Part shown: in pieces, positions 46,284-55,021 of the stretch
Layout of the letters: the number at the start of each line of letters is the position of its first letter
How positions within the stretch are numbered: the stretch's first letter is position 1
Source of the DNA: Lachnospiraceae bacterium
Lineage (GTDB): Bacteria; Bacillota; Clostridia; Lachnospirales; Lachnospiraceae
NCBI GenBank assembly: GCA_017621815.1
Contig: JAGASK010000046.1
Location: forward strand, 1-64,000
Direction of reading: 5' to 3'
DNA length: 64,000 nt
The notes under the pieces: model-generated
Told to the model about the DNA's origin: nothing
Databases searched by the model: none
Seen by the model: only the letters and a program-made list of their open reading frames with translations
Translations under genes and position numbers: made by a program

Positions 46284-46475
46284 TTATAATTCTGCAATCT
46301 TAGCCATTAAATCATCTATATTCATGCCATGAACCATAGCGGCTTCTTCAAGGCTTTCTGCCTGTGCGGAAGGACATCCCAGACAATGCATTCCTGCTTC
46401 CATAAGAACAGGTGCAACAGCCGGATTGGTTCTTAAGATTTCGCCGATTGTCATTTCCTTAGTAATCTGTGCCAT
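46284..46475 (-). CDS. DUF1858 domain protein
   Basis: 63 residues from ATG 46475 after AGAAGGAGGTTTACTCAA. The core [33 protein letters not shown] is the DUF1858 domain (hybrid-cluster-protein-associated redox disulfide family); the pair of Cys in CLGC is a probable redox disulfide. It is common in anaerobes; partner unknown here. Confidence 0.9.
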   Translation of the reverse strand: MAQITKEMTIGEILRTNPAVAPVLMEAGMHCLGCPSAQAESLEEAAMVHGMNIDDLMAKIAEL

Positions 46476-46549
46476 TTGAGTAAACCTCCTTCTATTTATA
46501 ACCATTTGTAATATTACAAGCTTAAAACCTAATGCCTGTGACTTTATTC

Positions 46550-46578
46550 AGTATAATACTTTACCCACTTTCTGGCAA
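46550..46578 (-). promoter_or_regulatory. Promoter of DUF1858 gene
   Basis: Minus strand TTGCCA (46573-46578), 17 bp, TATACT (46550-46555). Confidence 0.6.
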
Positions 46579-46595
46579 GCCTAGTCAGCAGAATT

Positions 46596-49289
46596 TTATT
46601 TCACGGCTTCTGTTTTTATTATAAATTTAACACTTCCATCCACACCTTCCGGAAGTCCCGTAAAGGTATTATATTCTTCACCGGCATCAGCCACTGCCTT
46701 GAGCCTGTCAACAACCTCCTGAACATCATCACCGAAAAGTTCTGTCAGTTTACTGATTCCTTCTTCATCAAACCGGAACATGCCGTCTACCAGCGCAAGC
46801 GCGCCTTCATCCAGGGTTCCCATTCCCTCATCCAGTATCAAAACACCTTCCTTCAGAGTATCAATTCCCTGTTTTAAATCTCCTGCACCATTATTCAAAG
46901 CTTCTGTACCTGAAACCAGCTGACTCGTACCGTCTTTGAGTACGCCTGTACCGCTCTTCAGGGAAGCTGCTCCGTCTTTCAGGCTTCCTGCTCCGTCTGC
47001 CAGTTCACCGGCCCCGTTGTTTAAGGTATCAATTCCCTGTTTTAATTCACTTACGCCGCTGTTTAATTCCTGTGCTCCCGAAACAGCAGATGCCGTTCCG
47101 TCCTTCAGTTGTGCTGCTCCTATTCCCAAAGCCTGCAGGCCTTTATCCGGTGTCTCACCTACCAGCTGATTTACACCTGCAGATACTTGCTGTAAGCCCT
47201 GATTCAGATTTCCCGTACCGCCGGCAATCCCTTCCGCCAAAAGCTTAATATTAGCTTTGGCTTCCTTTGCCTGCTCACTATTCGCAGAGGACAACGCCGA
47301 AGCCATGGCTTCCAATGTTCCTATCTGTGCATCGCAGGCTGCCACTGCAGCCTGACAGGCAGCCACCTGATTTTCCGCTTCCTGATAAGCTGCTAACGCG
47401 CTTTGAATATCACCTGAATTTACAACTTCAACCTCCACATTTTCTGTGTTGTAAGAAGTCACTTCCACTTCCGCTGTTTTTGATAATGACTGAGTTTCTG
47501 TTCCTGTGACCACTTCTATCTCATAGCTTTCCGTTTCTTCCTCCCCTTCGCCGTCGCCTTCAGAAGCCTGACTGATAGTACGCTGTTCCGTTACGGGTAC
47601 TTCTATCTCTACTTCTACTTCCTGACTGACCACCTGCGTGTCTGCTCCTGTTACAACCTCAAAGCTCTGACTGGAAGCAGAACATGATGCAAGCAGCGCA
47701 TTTTGTGCATTATCCCGCGCAGCCTGAGCCTGTTCCAATCCTGCCTGAGCCTGAGACCTGCTTTCTCTGGCCCCGGCAAGCTGTGCTTCAATAGTGGCTG
47801 TCAGTTCTCCTGCTGCCTGGTCCGCACTTTCAAAATATGCCTGCACCAGGGTATTTAATATGGCAGCATTGTCTGTCAGGCTCTTCGAACCTGCTAAAAT
47901 GGAGACATTGTCGCCGTTTTCATTTGTCATCTGACTTAAACTGTATTGTAACTGCTTTGCACCTTCACTGGCTGCCAACACACCGTTTTTCAAAGAATCG
48001 GCGCCTTCATCCAACTGTTTTGCTCCGCTTACCAGCGAACTTGTTCCGTCGAGAAGCTTTTGTCCACCCTGCTGCAGTTCACCTGTTCCTGACTTTAACT
48101 GTGAAACACCATTTTGCAATGCCACTGTTCCGTCCAGAAGCGCCGATGCTCCTTCATCCAGCTGATCGGCTCCGCTGTTTAAAAGCCCTGACTTCTCATA
48201 TAATTCCTGTGTACCGTTTTTTAACTGTGAAGCACCATCCTTCAGTTCATCCGTACCTGCCAGCAGTTCACCTGTTCCTTCCTTAAGTTGACTGCTTCCG
48301 TCCTGCAGTTCCACAGTACCTTCTTTTAATTCATTTGTGGCCGCCTGCAAATCTTCCATAGAATCATTGATATCGGAAAGGTCAAAGGAATCTGTCAGTT
48401 CAATATCCGAAAGCACATCACTCATAGCCACTGTCATGGTCATGCCAAGTTCAAAATTCTGTGCATCCGCCGTCACCTCAATATAATCCGGAATTTCCAA
48501 ATCCTCAAGTTCTTTTCCTTTATCTGAAAGTTCCTCCTTTAATCCTTCCGCATCAATGCTTTCCTTTAATCCAGGAAAAGCAACACCCACTACTACGCTG
48601 TTATTTCCTTCCGACATCAGCCTTGCATTGGTCACTTCAATATTTGAAAATATCTCCTGGGGAAGCACCATACCCGAAATCATTGCAAAAGGAATTTTTA
48701 TTTCCTGCTTCTTCCCTCCGATATCCACTGTTCTTGTTTCTTTATTTTCATAATCCAGACGAATAGTAACCCTGCCGCTTTTTCCTGCCAGTTCTTCCGG
48801 CGCAATATCTTTTCCATCCAGCTGATAGGAAACTTTTACTTCTACCGGAACCTCCTTATCGGTAGTTCCCCTGTAATAAATATCAGCGCCCTGGGCCTGC
48901 CATGTAATATTTCCATCCCCATCTGCTTCAAAGGTTTCATATCCCTTCACATTCTCAATGCCTGTTAAATCCGAATAATCTGTAAGAACACTGTCACCGT
49001 CAGCATTTTTCAGCCAGTCACTGACAATCACCTCATTAACGCCGCCCGCGGCATCAGCCAGCACATATACAGTTTCTTCTTTCCCTGCCTCGCTGCTGTG
49101 GGAGGCATTTACCTGTCCGTTTAACACTTCTTCCAAAACACTTTCCTGGTTTTCCTGCGTGATCACGGAAGAGACTTCAGCCTGTTCCTGACCACAGCCC
49201 GCAAGGCTGATTACCAATACTGCGCTAAGTCCCAGGCTTAATACCTTTGTTCCAATCCCTCTGTTTCCTTTCCTGTTTTCGTTTTTCAT
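46596..49289 (-). CDS. Heptad-repeat lipoprotein partner of MMPL transporter
   Basis: 897 residues. Signal peptide with lipobox VISLAGC; N-terminal 330 residues beta-rich; two long blocks (about 320-465 and 690-850) of a heptad-type repeat LxxGxxxLxxG (LKDGTSQLVSGTEALNNGAG) as in YhgE/Pip-type envelope proteins; between them a Gln/Ala coiled coil with a Glu-rich insertion (EGDGEGEEETESYE). It overlaps the MMPL gene by ATGA, so it is probably an extracellular rod or channel element working with that transporter. Confidence 0.82.
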   Translation of the reverse strand: MKNENRKGNRGIGTKVLSLGLSAVLVISLAGCGQEQAEVSSVITQENQESVLEEVLNGQVNASHSSEAGKEETVYVLADAAGGVNEVIVSDWLKNADGDSVLTDYSDLTGIENVKGYETFEADGDGNITWQAQGADIYYRGTTDKEVPVEVKVSYQLDGKDIAPEELAGKSGRVTIRLDYENKETRTVDIGGKKQEIKIPFAMISGMVLPQEIFSNIEVTNARLMSEGNNSVVVGVAFPGLKESIDAEGLKEELSDKGKELEDLEIPDYIEVTADAQNFELGMTMTVAMSDVLSDIELTDSFDLSDINDSMEDLQAATNELKEGTVELQDGSSQLKEGTGELLAGTDELKDGASQLKNGTQELYEKSGLLNSGADQLDEGASALLDGTVALQNGVSQLKSGTGELQQGGQKLLDGTSSLVSGAKQLDEGADSLKNGVLAASEGAKQLQYSLSQMTNENGDNVSILAGSKSLTDNAAILNTLVQAYFESADQAAGELTATIEAQLAGARESRSQAQAGLEQAQAARDNAQNALLASCSASSQSFEVVTGADTQVVSQEVEVEIEVPVTEQRTISQASEGDGEGEEETESYEIEVVTGTETQSLSKTAEVEVTSYNTENVEVEVVNSGDIQSALAAYQEAENQVAACQAAVAACDAQIGTLEAMASALSSANSEQAKEAKANIKLLAEGIAGGTGNLNQGLQQVSAGVNQLVGETPDKGLQALGIGAAQLKDGTASAVSGAQELNSGVSELKQGIDTLNNGAGELADGAGSLKDGAASLKSGTGVLKDGTSQLVSGTEALNNGAGDLKQGIDTLKEGVLILDEGMGTLDEGALALVDGMFRFDEEGISKLTELFGDDVQEVVDRLKAVADAGEEYNTFTGLPEGVDGSVKFIIKTEAVK

Positions 49290-51382
49290 AATGAAACTGC
49301 CTCCTGCTTTATTTTGTTTTTCTTTTTACTGCTTTTTAAAACACTGTGCATAATTACCCTGTCAAATACCATGAACATGGAGGGTAATATGAAAATTACA
49401 GATACCATACTGATAAGTGCGCCCCTTGCCATCAATGTACAAAGAGAACTGATCATATCAATATTGGAATACAGTCCAACCCCAAAGGTTGCTGCAAAAA
49501 AGGACAATGCACTGACCATAATAGACTTCACGCTGGTCTGACATGCAATTGTAACTGCTTCCTTTTTCTCCACACCGCAAAATCTTTCTTTTCTGTATCT
49601 TGTAGTCATTAAAATTGCGTAATCCACTGTGGCCCCCAGCTGGATTGTTCCGATAACCACAGAGGCAATAAAAGGTATTGCTGTTTTTGTATAATAAGGA
49701 ATTCCCATATTTACAAAAATCGCCATTTCTATAACCGAAACGAGGATTATCGGCAGAGAAACTGACTTAAACACCAACAGGATAATAACAAAAATCACAC
49801 CGATGGATACCACACTGACCGTACTGAAATCCTTATCTGTAATTTCTATCAAATCTTTGGTACATGGCGCTTCTCCTACCAGCATTCCCTTGCTGTCATA
49901 AGATTTGCAGATAGCATTCAGTCTTTCACACTGGGCGTTAACTTCATCAGAAGCCACCTTATATTGAGAACCAATTAATAAAAGCTGCCAGTTTTCATTC
50001 ATAAGGGAATCCGTTAAATCAGAAGGAATCAGCTCATCCGGAACAGATGCCCCTTTTATGGAATTAAGCCCCAGTATCCAGTTAACGCCATCCACTTCTT
50101 TCATTTCATCAGTCATATGCTTTACATCCTTAGAAGAGAGATCCGCACTGAGCAGAAGCATATGCGTGGCATTCATATCAAAGCTTTCATTCAGCTTGTC
50201 ATTCGCTATAATACTGGGCAAATCCTTTGGCAAGGTCTCATCCAGATTGTAATATACCTTCGTATTTTTGTAGCCATATAAAGCCGGTATCAAAATAATC
50301 ACAAACAATACCACAAAAATCTTGTAATTCTTCGTTACAAATGCACCCACACCTTTTAAATCGGGAAGCAACGCCTTATGTTTTGTTTTTTCCAGCGCCC
50401 TGTCAAAAACAAGTATCATGGAAGGCAAAATTGTAACACAGGCAACTACACCGAAAACCACCCCTTTTGCCATCACTATGCCCAAATCCATTCCCAGCGT
50501 AAAGCTCATAAAGCAAAGGGCGATAAAGCCTGCCACAGTGGTCATGGAACTGCTCACCACGGAAGTAATCGTCTCGCCGATTGCTTTTGCCATAGCTTCC
50601 TTTTTATCCGCTGCTTCCAACTGCTTTTCCTGATAGCTGTGCCACAGGAAAATGGAATAATCCATAGTTACCCCAAGCTGCAGCACTGCACTTAATGCTT
50701 TCGTAATATAAGAGATTTCCCCCATAAAAACATTGCTTCCAAGATTATAGATAATCGCCATTCCTATACTGAGCAAAAACAGAAACGGAATCAAAAACGA
50801 ATCCATGGTAACAGATAAAACCAGACAGGAAAGCAGCACGGCAATGCACACATAAATGGGAGCTTCCTTTTCCGAAAGATTTTTTGTATCTGTCACCACT
50901 GCGGACATTCCGCTTAGAAAGCAGTTTTTATCAGCTATTTTTCTGATATTTTCAATAGCCTCCATGGTTCCGTCCGCCGAAGTGGTCTCATTAAAGATGA
51001 TGGCCATCATCGTGGCATCTCCGCTGTTAAATGCATCATACAGTTCATCCGGCAGCATTTCCATAGGCACCGAAATATCCATAACCGAATCATACCAGAG
51101 CACCTTTTCCACATGCTCCACACCTTCAATTTCTTTCTTCAGTTTTTCAATTTCTTTTGGCTCCATTCCTTCCACAACAAACATGGAAAAGGCACCTGTA
51201 CCGAATTCGTCAACCAGAATATCCTGCCCTTTCATCGTTTCAATATCTTTGGGCAGGTAAGACAGAATATCATAGTTGACTCTGGTAGCCGCATACCCCA
51301 GAAAGGATGGTATCAGAAGTACCAGGCTTAAAATCAGAATCGGTATTCTCAGCTGAACGACCTTTTTCCCGAATTTTTCCAT
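49286..51382 (-). CDS. MMPL/RND-family transporter
   Basis: About 698 residues; start taken at ATG 51382 after GAGGTG, although ATGs at 51388 and 51397 are in frame. Two blocks of six membrane helices each follow a large extracytoplasmic loop, the RND layout. TVDYAILMTTRYRKE and TMDYSIFLWHSYQEK are the paired GxxxDY motifs of MMPL lipid/hydrophobe exporters. Expression is probably controlled by the divergent TetR through an operator over its -35 box. Confidence 0.9.
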   Translation of the reverse strand: MEKFGKKVVQLRIPILILSLVLLIPSFLGYAATRVNYDILSYLPKDIETMKGQDILVDEFGTGAFSMFVVEGMEPKEIEKLKKEIEGVEHVEKVLWYDSVMDISVPMEMLPDELYDAFNSGDATMMAIIFNETTSADGTMEAIENIRKIADKNCFLSGMSAVVTDTKNLSEKEAPIYVCIAVLLSCLVLSVTMDSFLIPFLFLLSIGMAIIYNLGSNVFMGEISYITKALSAVLQLGVTMDYSIFLWHSYQEKQLEAADKKEAMAKAIGETITSVVSSSMTTVAGFIALCFMSFTLGMDLGIVMAKGVVFGVVACVTILPSMILVFDRALEKTKHKALLPDLKGVGAFVTKNYKIFVVLFVIILIPALYGYKNTKVYYNLDETLPKDLPSIIANDKLNESFDMNATHMLLLSADLSSKDVKHMTDEMKEVDGVNWILGLNSIKGASVPDELIPSDLTDSLMNENWQLLLIGSQYKVASDEVNAQCERLNAICKSYDSKGMLVGEAPCTKDLIEITDKDFSTVSVVSIGVIFVIILLVFKSVSLPIILVSVIEMAIFVNMGIPYYTKTAIPFIASVVIGTIQLGATVDYAILMTTRYRKERFCGVEKKEAVTIACQTSVKSIMVSALSFFAATFGVGLYSNIDMISSLCTLMARGALISMVSVIFILPSMFMVFDRVIMHSVLKSSKKKNKIKQEAVSL

Positions 51383-51406
51383 TGTCATACACCTCATTCA
51401 AATTTG

Positions 51407-51419
51407 TGACCATTGGTCA
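51407..51419. promoter_or_regulatory. TetR operator 1
   Basis: Palindrome TGACCATTGGTCA, 25 bp upstream of the MMPL start, downstream of the MMPL promoter; identical to operator 2. Confidence 0.8.
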
Positions 51420-51438
51420 TTTTTATTTTTCAATGGGT

Positions 51439-51467
51439 GTTATATCACAATAATGACCATTGGTCAA
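51439..51467 (-). promoter_or_regulatory. Promoter of MMPL-lipoprotein operon
   Basis: Minus strand TTGACC (51462-51467), 17 bp, TATAAC (51439-51444). The -35 box lies within operator 2, so binding there should block transcription. Confidence 0.7.
51454..51466. promoter_or_regulatory. TetR operator 2
   Basis: Second exact copy of TGACCATTGGTCA, centre 47 bp from operator 1, overlapping the MMPL -35 box. Confidence 0.8.
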
Positions 51468-51504
51468 TATTCTAAATATTAAAAAATTCTAAACACAAAA
51501 TTCG

Positions 51505-51533
51505 TTGCTTTTTCGACTTTTTATTTTTATACT
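51505..51533 (+). promoter_or_regulatory. Promoter of TetR gene
   Basis: TTGCTT (51505-51510), 17 bp, TATACT (51528-51533). It lies outside both palindromes, so repression of the tetR gene itself may be weak. Confidence 0.6.
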
Positions 51534-51560
51534 GTATGTAAGAAAGGGCAGAGTAAAATC

Positions 51561-52175
51561 ATGGGAAAAATAGATTTAAACAAAAAACAGAAGCGGGAGG
51601 CCCTGTTAAATACTGCTTTTGAACTGTTTACCACCCAGGGCATCAATAAAACTACCATTAATAACATTGTGGAAGCCGCAGGCGTCGCCAAAGGAACTTT
51701 TTATCTTTATTTTAAGGATAAATATGATATAAGGAATAAGCTGATTGCCCATAAAGCCAGCCACATCTTTTCTATTGCTGACGAAGCCTTATCCCAAACA
51801 GGACTAACAGAGTTAGATGACAGAATTATTTTTCTTGTGGATAATATTATTGAACAATTTAATGCTGATAAATCTCTTTTAAATTTTATATCCAAAAACT
51901 TAAGCTGGGGCATTTTTAAGAACGAGCTGATATCCTCAAGTGATAACTATGATGTGAATTTTTACAATATTTACACAATTCTTGAAAACTCCCCCAGAGC
52001 CTTCAAAAACCCTGAAGTACTCCTTTTTATGATTGTTGAACTTGTCAGTTCTACCTGCTACAGTTCTATTTTATATGGCGAACCTGTCTGCATAGAAGAA
52101 CTGAAGCCGTACCTTTTTGATGCCATCAGGCAGCTTATAAAAAGCCAGGAAGTCAAATCCCCGGAGGCAAACTGA
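51561..52175 (+). CDS. TetR/AcrR-family regulator
   Basis: 204 residues. The N-terminal helix-turn-helix is classic (FELFTTQGINKTTINNIVEAAGVAKGTFYLYFKDKYDIRNKL pattern, residues 16-57); the C-terminal ligand domain is divergent with two Cys near 172. Divergent from the MMPL operon with two identical palindromic operators between, so it most likely represses the exporter until an unknown hydrophobic ligand binds. Confidence 0.92.
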   Translation: MGKIDLNKKQKREALLNTAFELFTTQGINKTTINNIVEAAGVAKGTFYLYFKDKYDIRNKLIAHKASHIFSIADEALSQTGLTELDDRIIFLVDNIIEQFNADKSLLNFISKNLSWGIFKNELISSSDNYDVNFYNIYTILENSPRAFKNPEVLLFMIVELVSSTCYSSILYGEPVCIEELKPYLFDAIRQLIKSQEVKSPEAN

Positions 52176-52280
52176 CTTACATCAAACTTACAGTATGACA
52201 GCGCTGCAGAGTATTTAGTAAATTTTTATAAAATTTCTGTAAAAATCACCCTTTGTTTGTAAAAAAGTACATTTCCTTGC

Positions 52281-52310
52281 TTGACTGATACTCCCCTTGT
52301 AACCTATAAT
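52281..52310 (+). promoter_or_regulatory. Promoter of pflB operon
   Basis: TTGACT (52281-52286), 18 bp, TATAAT (52305-52310); leader about 65 nt to pflB. Confidence 0.7.
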
Positions 52311-52380
52311 TAGAAGTACAAAAACAGCATAGTTGTTATGCTCATAATTAAATAATAAATAAATAGGAGGCTTACTCAAA

Positions 52381-54420
52381 ATGAGACCAGAATGGAACAA
52401 TTTTGTAGGCGGTAAGTGGGAAAATGAAGTAAACGTACGTGACTTCATTCAGAAAAACTATCATCCTTATGATGGTGATGATTCCTTCTTAGCTGAAGCT
52501 ACACAGGACACAAAAGACTTATGGTCAATGGTACTTGATTTACAGAAAAAGGAACGTGAGGCAGGCGGCGTTCTTGATATGGATACCAAGGTTGTATCCA
52601 CTATCACATCACACGGCCCCGGCTATCTTGACAAATCCAAGGAAAAAATCGTTGGATTCCAGACAGATAAGCCCTTCAAGCGTTCTCTTCAGCCTTACGG
52701 CGGTATCAGAATGGCAGAAAAAGCTTGTTCTGACAACGGATATGAAGTAGATCCTGAAATCAGCGAGTTCTTCTCTACACACAGAAAAACTCACAATGCA
52801 GGATGTTTTGATGCTTACAACCAGGAAATGAGAGCATGCCGTTCCGCACACATCATTACAGGTCTTCCTGATGCTTACGGACGTGGACGTATCATCGGCG
52901 ACTACAGACGTGTTGCCCTGTACGGTATTGATTACCTGATTCAGGATAAGCAGGCACAGAAGGATTCTACCGGACGTGTTATGACAGATGATGTTATCCG
53001 TCTTCGTGAAGAACTTTCCGAGCAGATGGTAGCTCTTAAGATGATGAAGGAAATGGCTGCTTCCTATGGATGCGATATTTCCAAACCCGCTACCAACGTA
53101 AAGGAAGCTATCCAGGCTACTTACTTCGGATATTTATGTGCAGTTAAAGAGCAGAACGGTGCTGCTATGTCCCTTGGACGTACATCTACATTCCTTGACT
53201 GCTATGCAGAAAGAGACTTAGCTAACGGAACATTTACAGAAGCAGAAATTCAGGAATTCGTTGACCACTTCATTATGAAGCTGCGTTGCGTAAAATTCGC
53301 GCGTACTCCTGAATACAACCAGATTTTCGCTGGTGACCCTGTATGGGTAACAGAATCCTTAGGCGGTGTTGGTGTTGACGGCCGTCATATGGTAACAAAG
53401 ATGAGCTTCCGTTACTTACACACATTAACAAACTTAGGACCCAGCCCTGAACCTAACTTAACAGTTCTCTGGTCCACAAGACTTCCTGAAAACTGGAAGA
53501 GATACTGTGCTAAGATGTCCATCCAGACTTCTTCCATCCAGTATGAAAATGATGACCTTATGAGAGTAACTCATGGTGATGACTACGGTATCGCATGCTG
53601 CGTATCCTCCATGGTTATCGGTAAGGAAATGCAGTTCTTCGGAGCTCGTGCTAACCTTGCAAAATGTCTGCTTTACGCTTTAAACGGTGGTGTAGACGAA
53701 GTTACCAAGAAGCAGGTTGGACCTAAGTATCGTCCTGTTTCCGGCGATGTGCTTGATTATGATGATGTAATGGATAAATTCATCGATATGATGGAATGGC
53801 AGGCAGATGTATATGTTAACACTCTGAACATCATTCATTATATGCATGATAAATACTGCTATGAAAGAGCTGAAATGGCACTTCATGACAGAGACGTTAA
53901 GCGTTATTTCGCAACAGGTGTTGCAGGTCTCTCTATCGTAGCTGACTCCTTATCAGCAATCAAATATGCTAAGGTTGAAGTTATCAGAGATGAAGACGGC
54001 ATTATCGTTGACTTCAAGACAACTGGTGACTTCCCTAAATACGGTAATGATGATGACCGTGTTGACAGCATTGCTCAGGAAATTGTACACAAATTCATGA
54101 CAGCTATCAGAAGACATCACACCTACAGAAACGGTGTTCCTACAACTTCCATTCTTACCATTACTTCTAATGTAACTTATGGTAAGGCTACAGGTAACAC
54201 ACCTGACGGACGTAAGAAAGGACAGCCTTTCGCACCCGGTGCTAACCCGATGCATGGACGTGATACTCATGGTGCAGTAGCATCTCTGTCTTCCGTATCC
54301 AAACTTCCTTTCAAGGATGCACAGGATGGTATTTCCAATACCTTCACCATCATCCCCGGAGCTCTTGGTAAAGAAGACCAGGTATTCGCTGGTGATATCG
54401 AAATCGATTTAAACAAGTAA
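52381..54420 (+). CDS. pflB: Pyruvate formate-lyase, large subunit lacking the glycyl-radical domain
   Basis: 679 residues against about 760 in Escherichia coli PflB. ATG 52381 follows AGGAGGCTTACTCAA. It aligns from the start ([17 protein letters not shown]), has the catalytic pair C406-C407 ([20 protein letters not shown]) and the [12 protein letters not shown] segment, then ends shortly after [16 protein letters not shown]. The C-terminal radical loop (RVSGY) is absent and is found as a separate gene at 54697. The enzyme would cleave pyruvate plus CoA to acetyl-CoA and formate only with that subunit. The stop is genuine: the downstream gene has its own start and site. Confidence 0.95.
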   Translation: MRPEWNNFVGGKWENEVNVRDFIQKNYHPYDGDDSFLAEATQDTKDLWSMVLDLQKKEREAGGVLDMDTKVVSTITSHGPGYLDKSKEKIVGFQTDKPFKRSLQPYGGIRMAEKACSDNGYEVDPEISEFFSTHRKTHNAGCFDAYNQEMRACRSAHIITGLPDAYGRGRIIGDYRRVALYGIDYLIQDKQAQKDSTGRVMTDDVIRLREELSEQMVALKMMKEMAASYGCDISKPATNVKEAIQATYFGYLCAVKEQNGAAMSLGRTSTFLDCYAERDLANGTFTEAEIQEFVDHFIMKLRCVKFARTPEYNQIFAGDPVWVTESLGGVGVDGRHMVTKMSFRYLHTLTNLGPSPEPNLTVLWSTRLPENWKRYCAKMSIQTSSIQYENDDLMRVTHGDDYGIACCVSSMVIGKEMQFFGARANLAKCLLYALNGGVDEVTKKQVGPKYRPVSGDVLDYDDVMDKFIDMMEWQADVYVNTLNIIHYMHDKYCYERAEMALHDRDVKRYFATGVAGLSIVADSLSAIKYAKVEVIRDEDGIIVDFKTTGDFPKYGNDDDRVDSIAQEIVHKFMTAIRRHHTYRNGVPTTSILTITSNVTYGKATGNTPDGRKKGQPFAPGANPMHGRDTHGAVASLSSVSKLPFKDAQDGISNTFTIIPGALGKEDQVFAGDIEIDLNK

Positions 54421-54471
54421 TTTGAAGTAAAGTTAAAAATTCAATATATCTAATTTCAGGGAGGTAACGTA

Positions 54472-54675
54472 ATGGACGAAAAAAATATGATTGATGATCT
54501 TGTAAAAATGCTGGATTCCGGTATGGCTATGGGCGTGGGACATGTAAATGTTGACACTGATGCCACAAGTGAGCAATCCAAAAACGTTCAAACCATGGGA
54601 TGTACTGATTGTTCCAGAACTCCTCTGGCATGCAGCGTTCCTACCCTGGAAGATGGATTAGATGATTTTCATTAA
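54472..54675 (+). CDS. 67-aa cysteine-containing paralogue of the radical-domain N-terminus
   Basis: ATG 54472 after GGGAGGTAACGTA, 51 bp after pflB and 21 bp before the radical subunit, so one transcript. Residues 7-28 (IDDLVKMLDSGMAMGVGHVNVD, read as two pieces) align with residues 8-29 of the next protein, sharing DxLVxxLD and HxNV spacing. The second half has no RVSGY; it carries C44, C47 and C54 (MGCTDCSRTPLACSV) and an acidic end LEDGLDDFH. It may compete with or protect the radical subunit, bind a metal, or be a chaperone. I know no described function. Confidence 0.8.
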   Translation: MDEKNMIDDLVKMLDSGMAMGVGHVNVDTDATSEQSKNVQTMGCTDCSRTPLACSVPTLEDGLDDFH

Positions 54676-54696
54676 TATTTAAGGAGGTAATTAACC

Positions 54697-54939
54697 ATGG
54701 CAGCAAGTGCAGCACAGGTAGATAACTTAGTATCATTATTAGATGGTTACGCAACAAAAGGCGGTCATCATCTTAATGTCAATGTATTAAACAGAGATAC
54801 ATTATTAGATGCTCAGAAGCATCCTGAGAACTATCCTCAGCTTACAATTCGTGTTTCAGGATATGCAGTTAATTTCATTAAATTAACTCCTGAACAGCAG
54901 GCTGACGTTATCAGCAGAACATTCCATGAAGCTATCTAA
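54697..54939 (+). CDS. Detached glycyl-radical subunit of pyruvate formate-lyase (GrcA-like)
   Basis: 80 residues, ATG 54697 behind AAGGAGGTAATTAACC. Residues 22-60 ([33 protein letters not shown]) are almost the same as the C-terminal end of PflB. G55 in RVSGY is the radical glycine. It supplies exactly the part missing from the large subunit, starting where that protein stops. Autonomous GrcA (YfiD) in enterobacteria is a repair spare for a complete PflB; here it appears to be the only radical source, i.e. an obligatory subunit. Confidence 0.93.
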   Translation: MAASAAQVDNLVSLLDGYATKGGHHLNVNVLNRDTLLDAQKHPENYPQLTIRVSGYAVNFIKLTPEQQADVISRTFHEAI

Positions 54940-54946
54940 TATGCAA

Positions 54947-54981
54947 ACAACAGAAAGCACGCTTTGAGAACTTTCTATTGT
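54947..54981. repeat. 35-bp dispersed palindrome, copy C
   Basis: Arms ACAACAGAAAG and CTTTCTATTGT around CACGCTTTGAGAA, 7 bp after the radical-subunit stop. Confidence 0.75.
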
Positions 54982-54991
54982 CATGAAAAAC

Positions 54992-55021
54992 AAGACGGCA
55001 CGCAAAACGTGCCGTCTTTTT
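54992..55021 (+). terminator. Terminator of pflB operon
   Basis: AAGACGGCACG (54992-55002) pairs perfectly with CGTGCCGTCTT (55008-55018), followed by TTT. It ends the formate-lyase transcript at the stop codon of the convergent GGDEF gene. Confidence 0.9.

Noticed and set aside
52215-52448. Minus-strand open frame over the pflB start
   Set aside because: It covers the pflB promoter and coding start in antisense and has no ribosome binding site.
52381-54939. pflB as a frameshifted or sequencing-damaged single gene
   Set aside because: The small genes each have strong ribosome binding sites and good starts, the spacers carry stops, and the extra 67-aa gene between them cannot arise from a single error.
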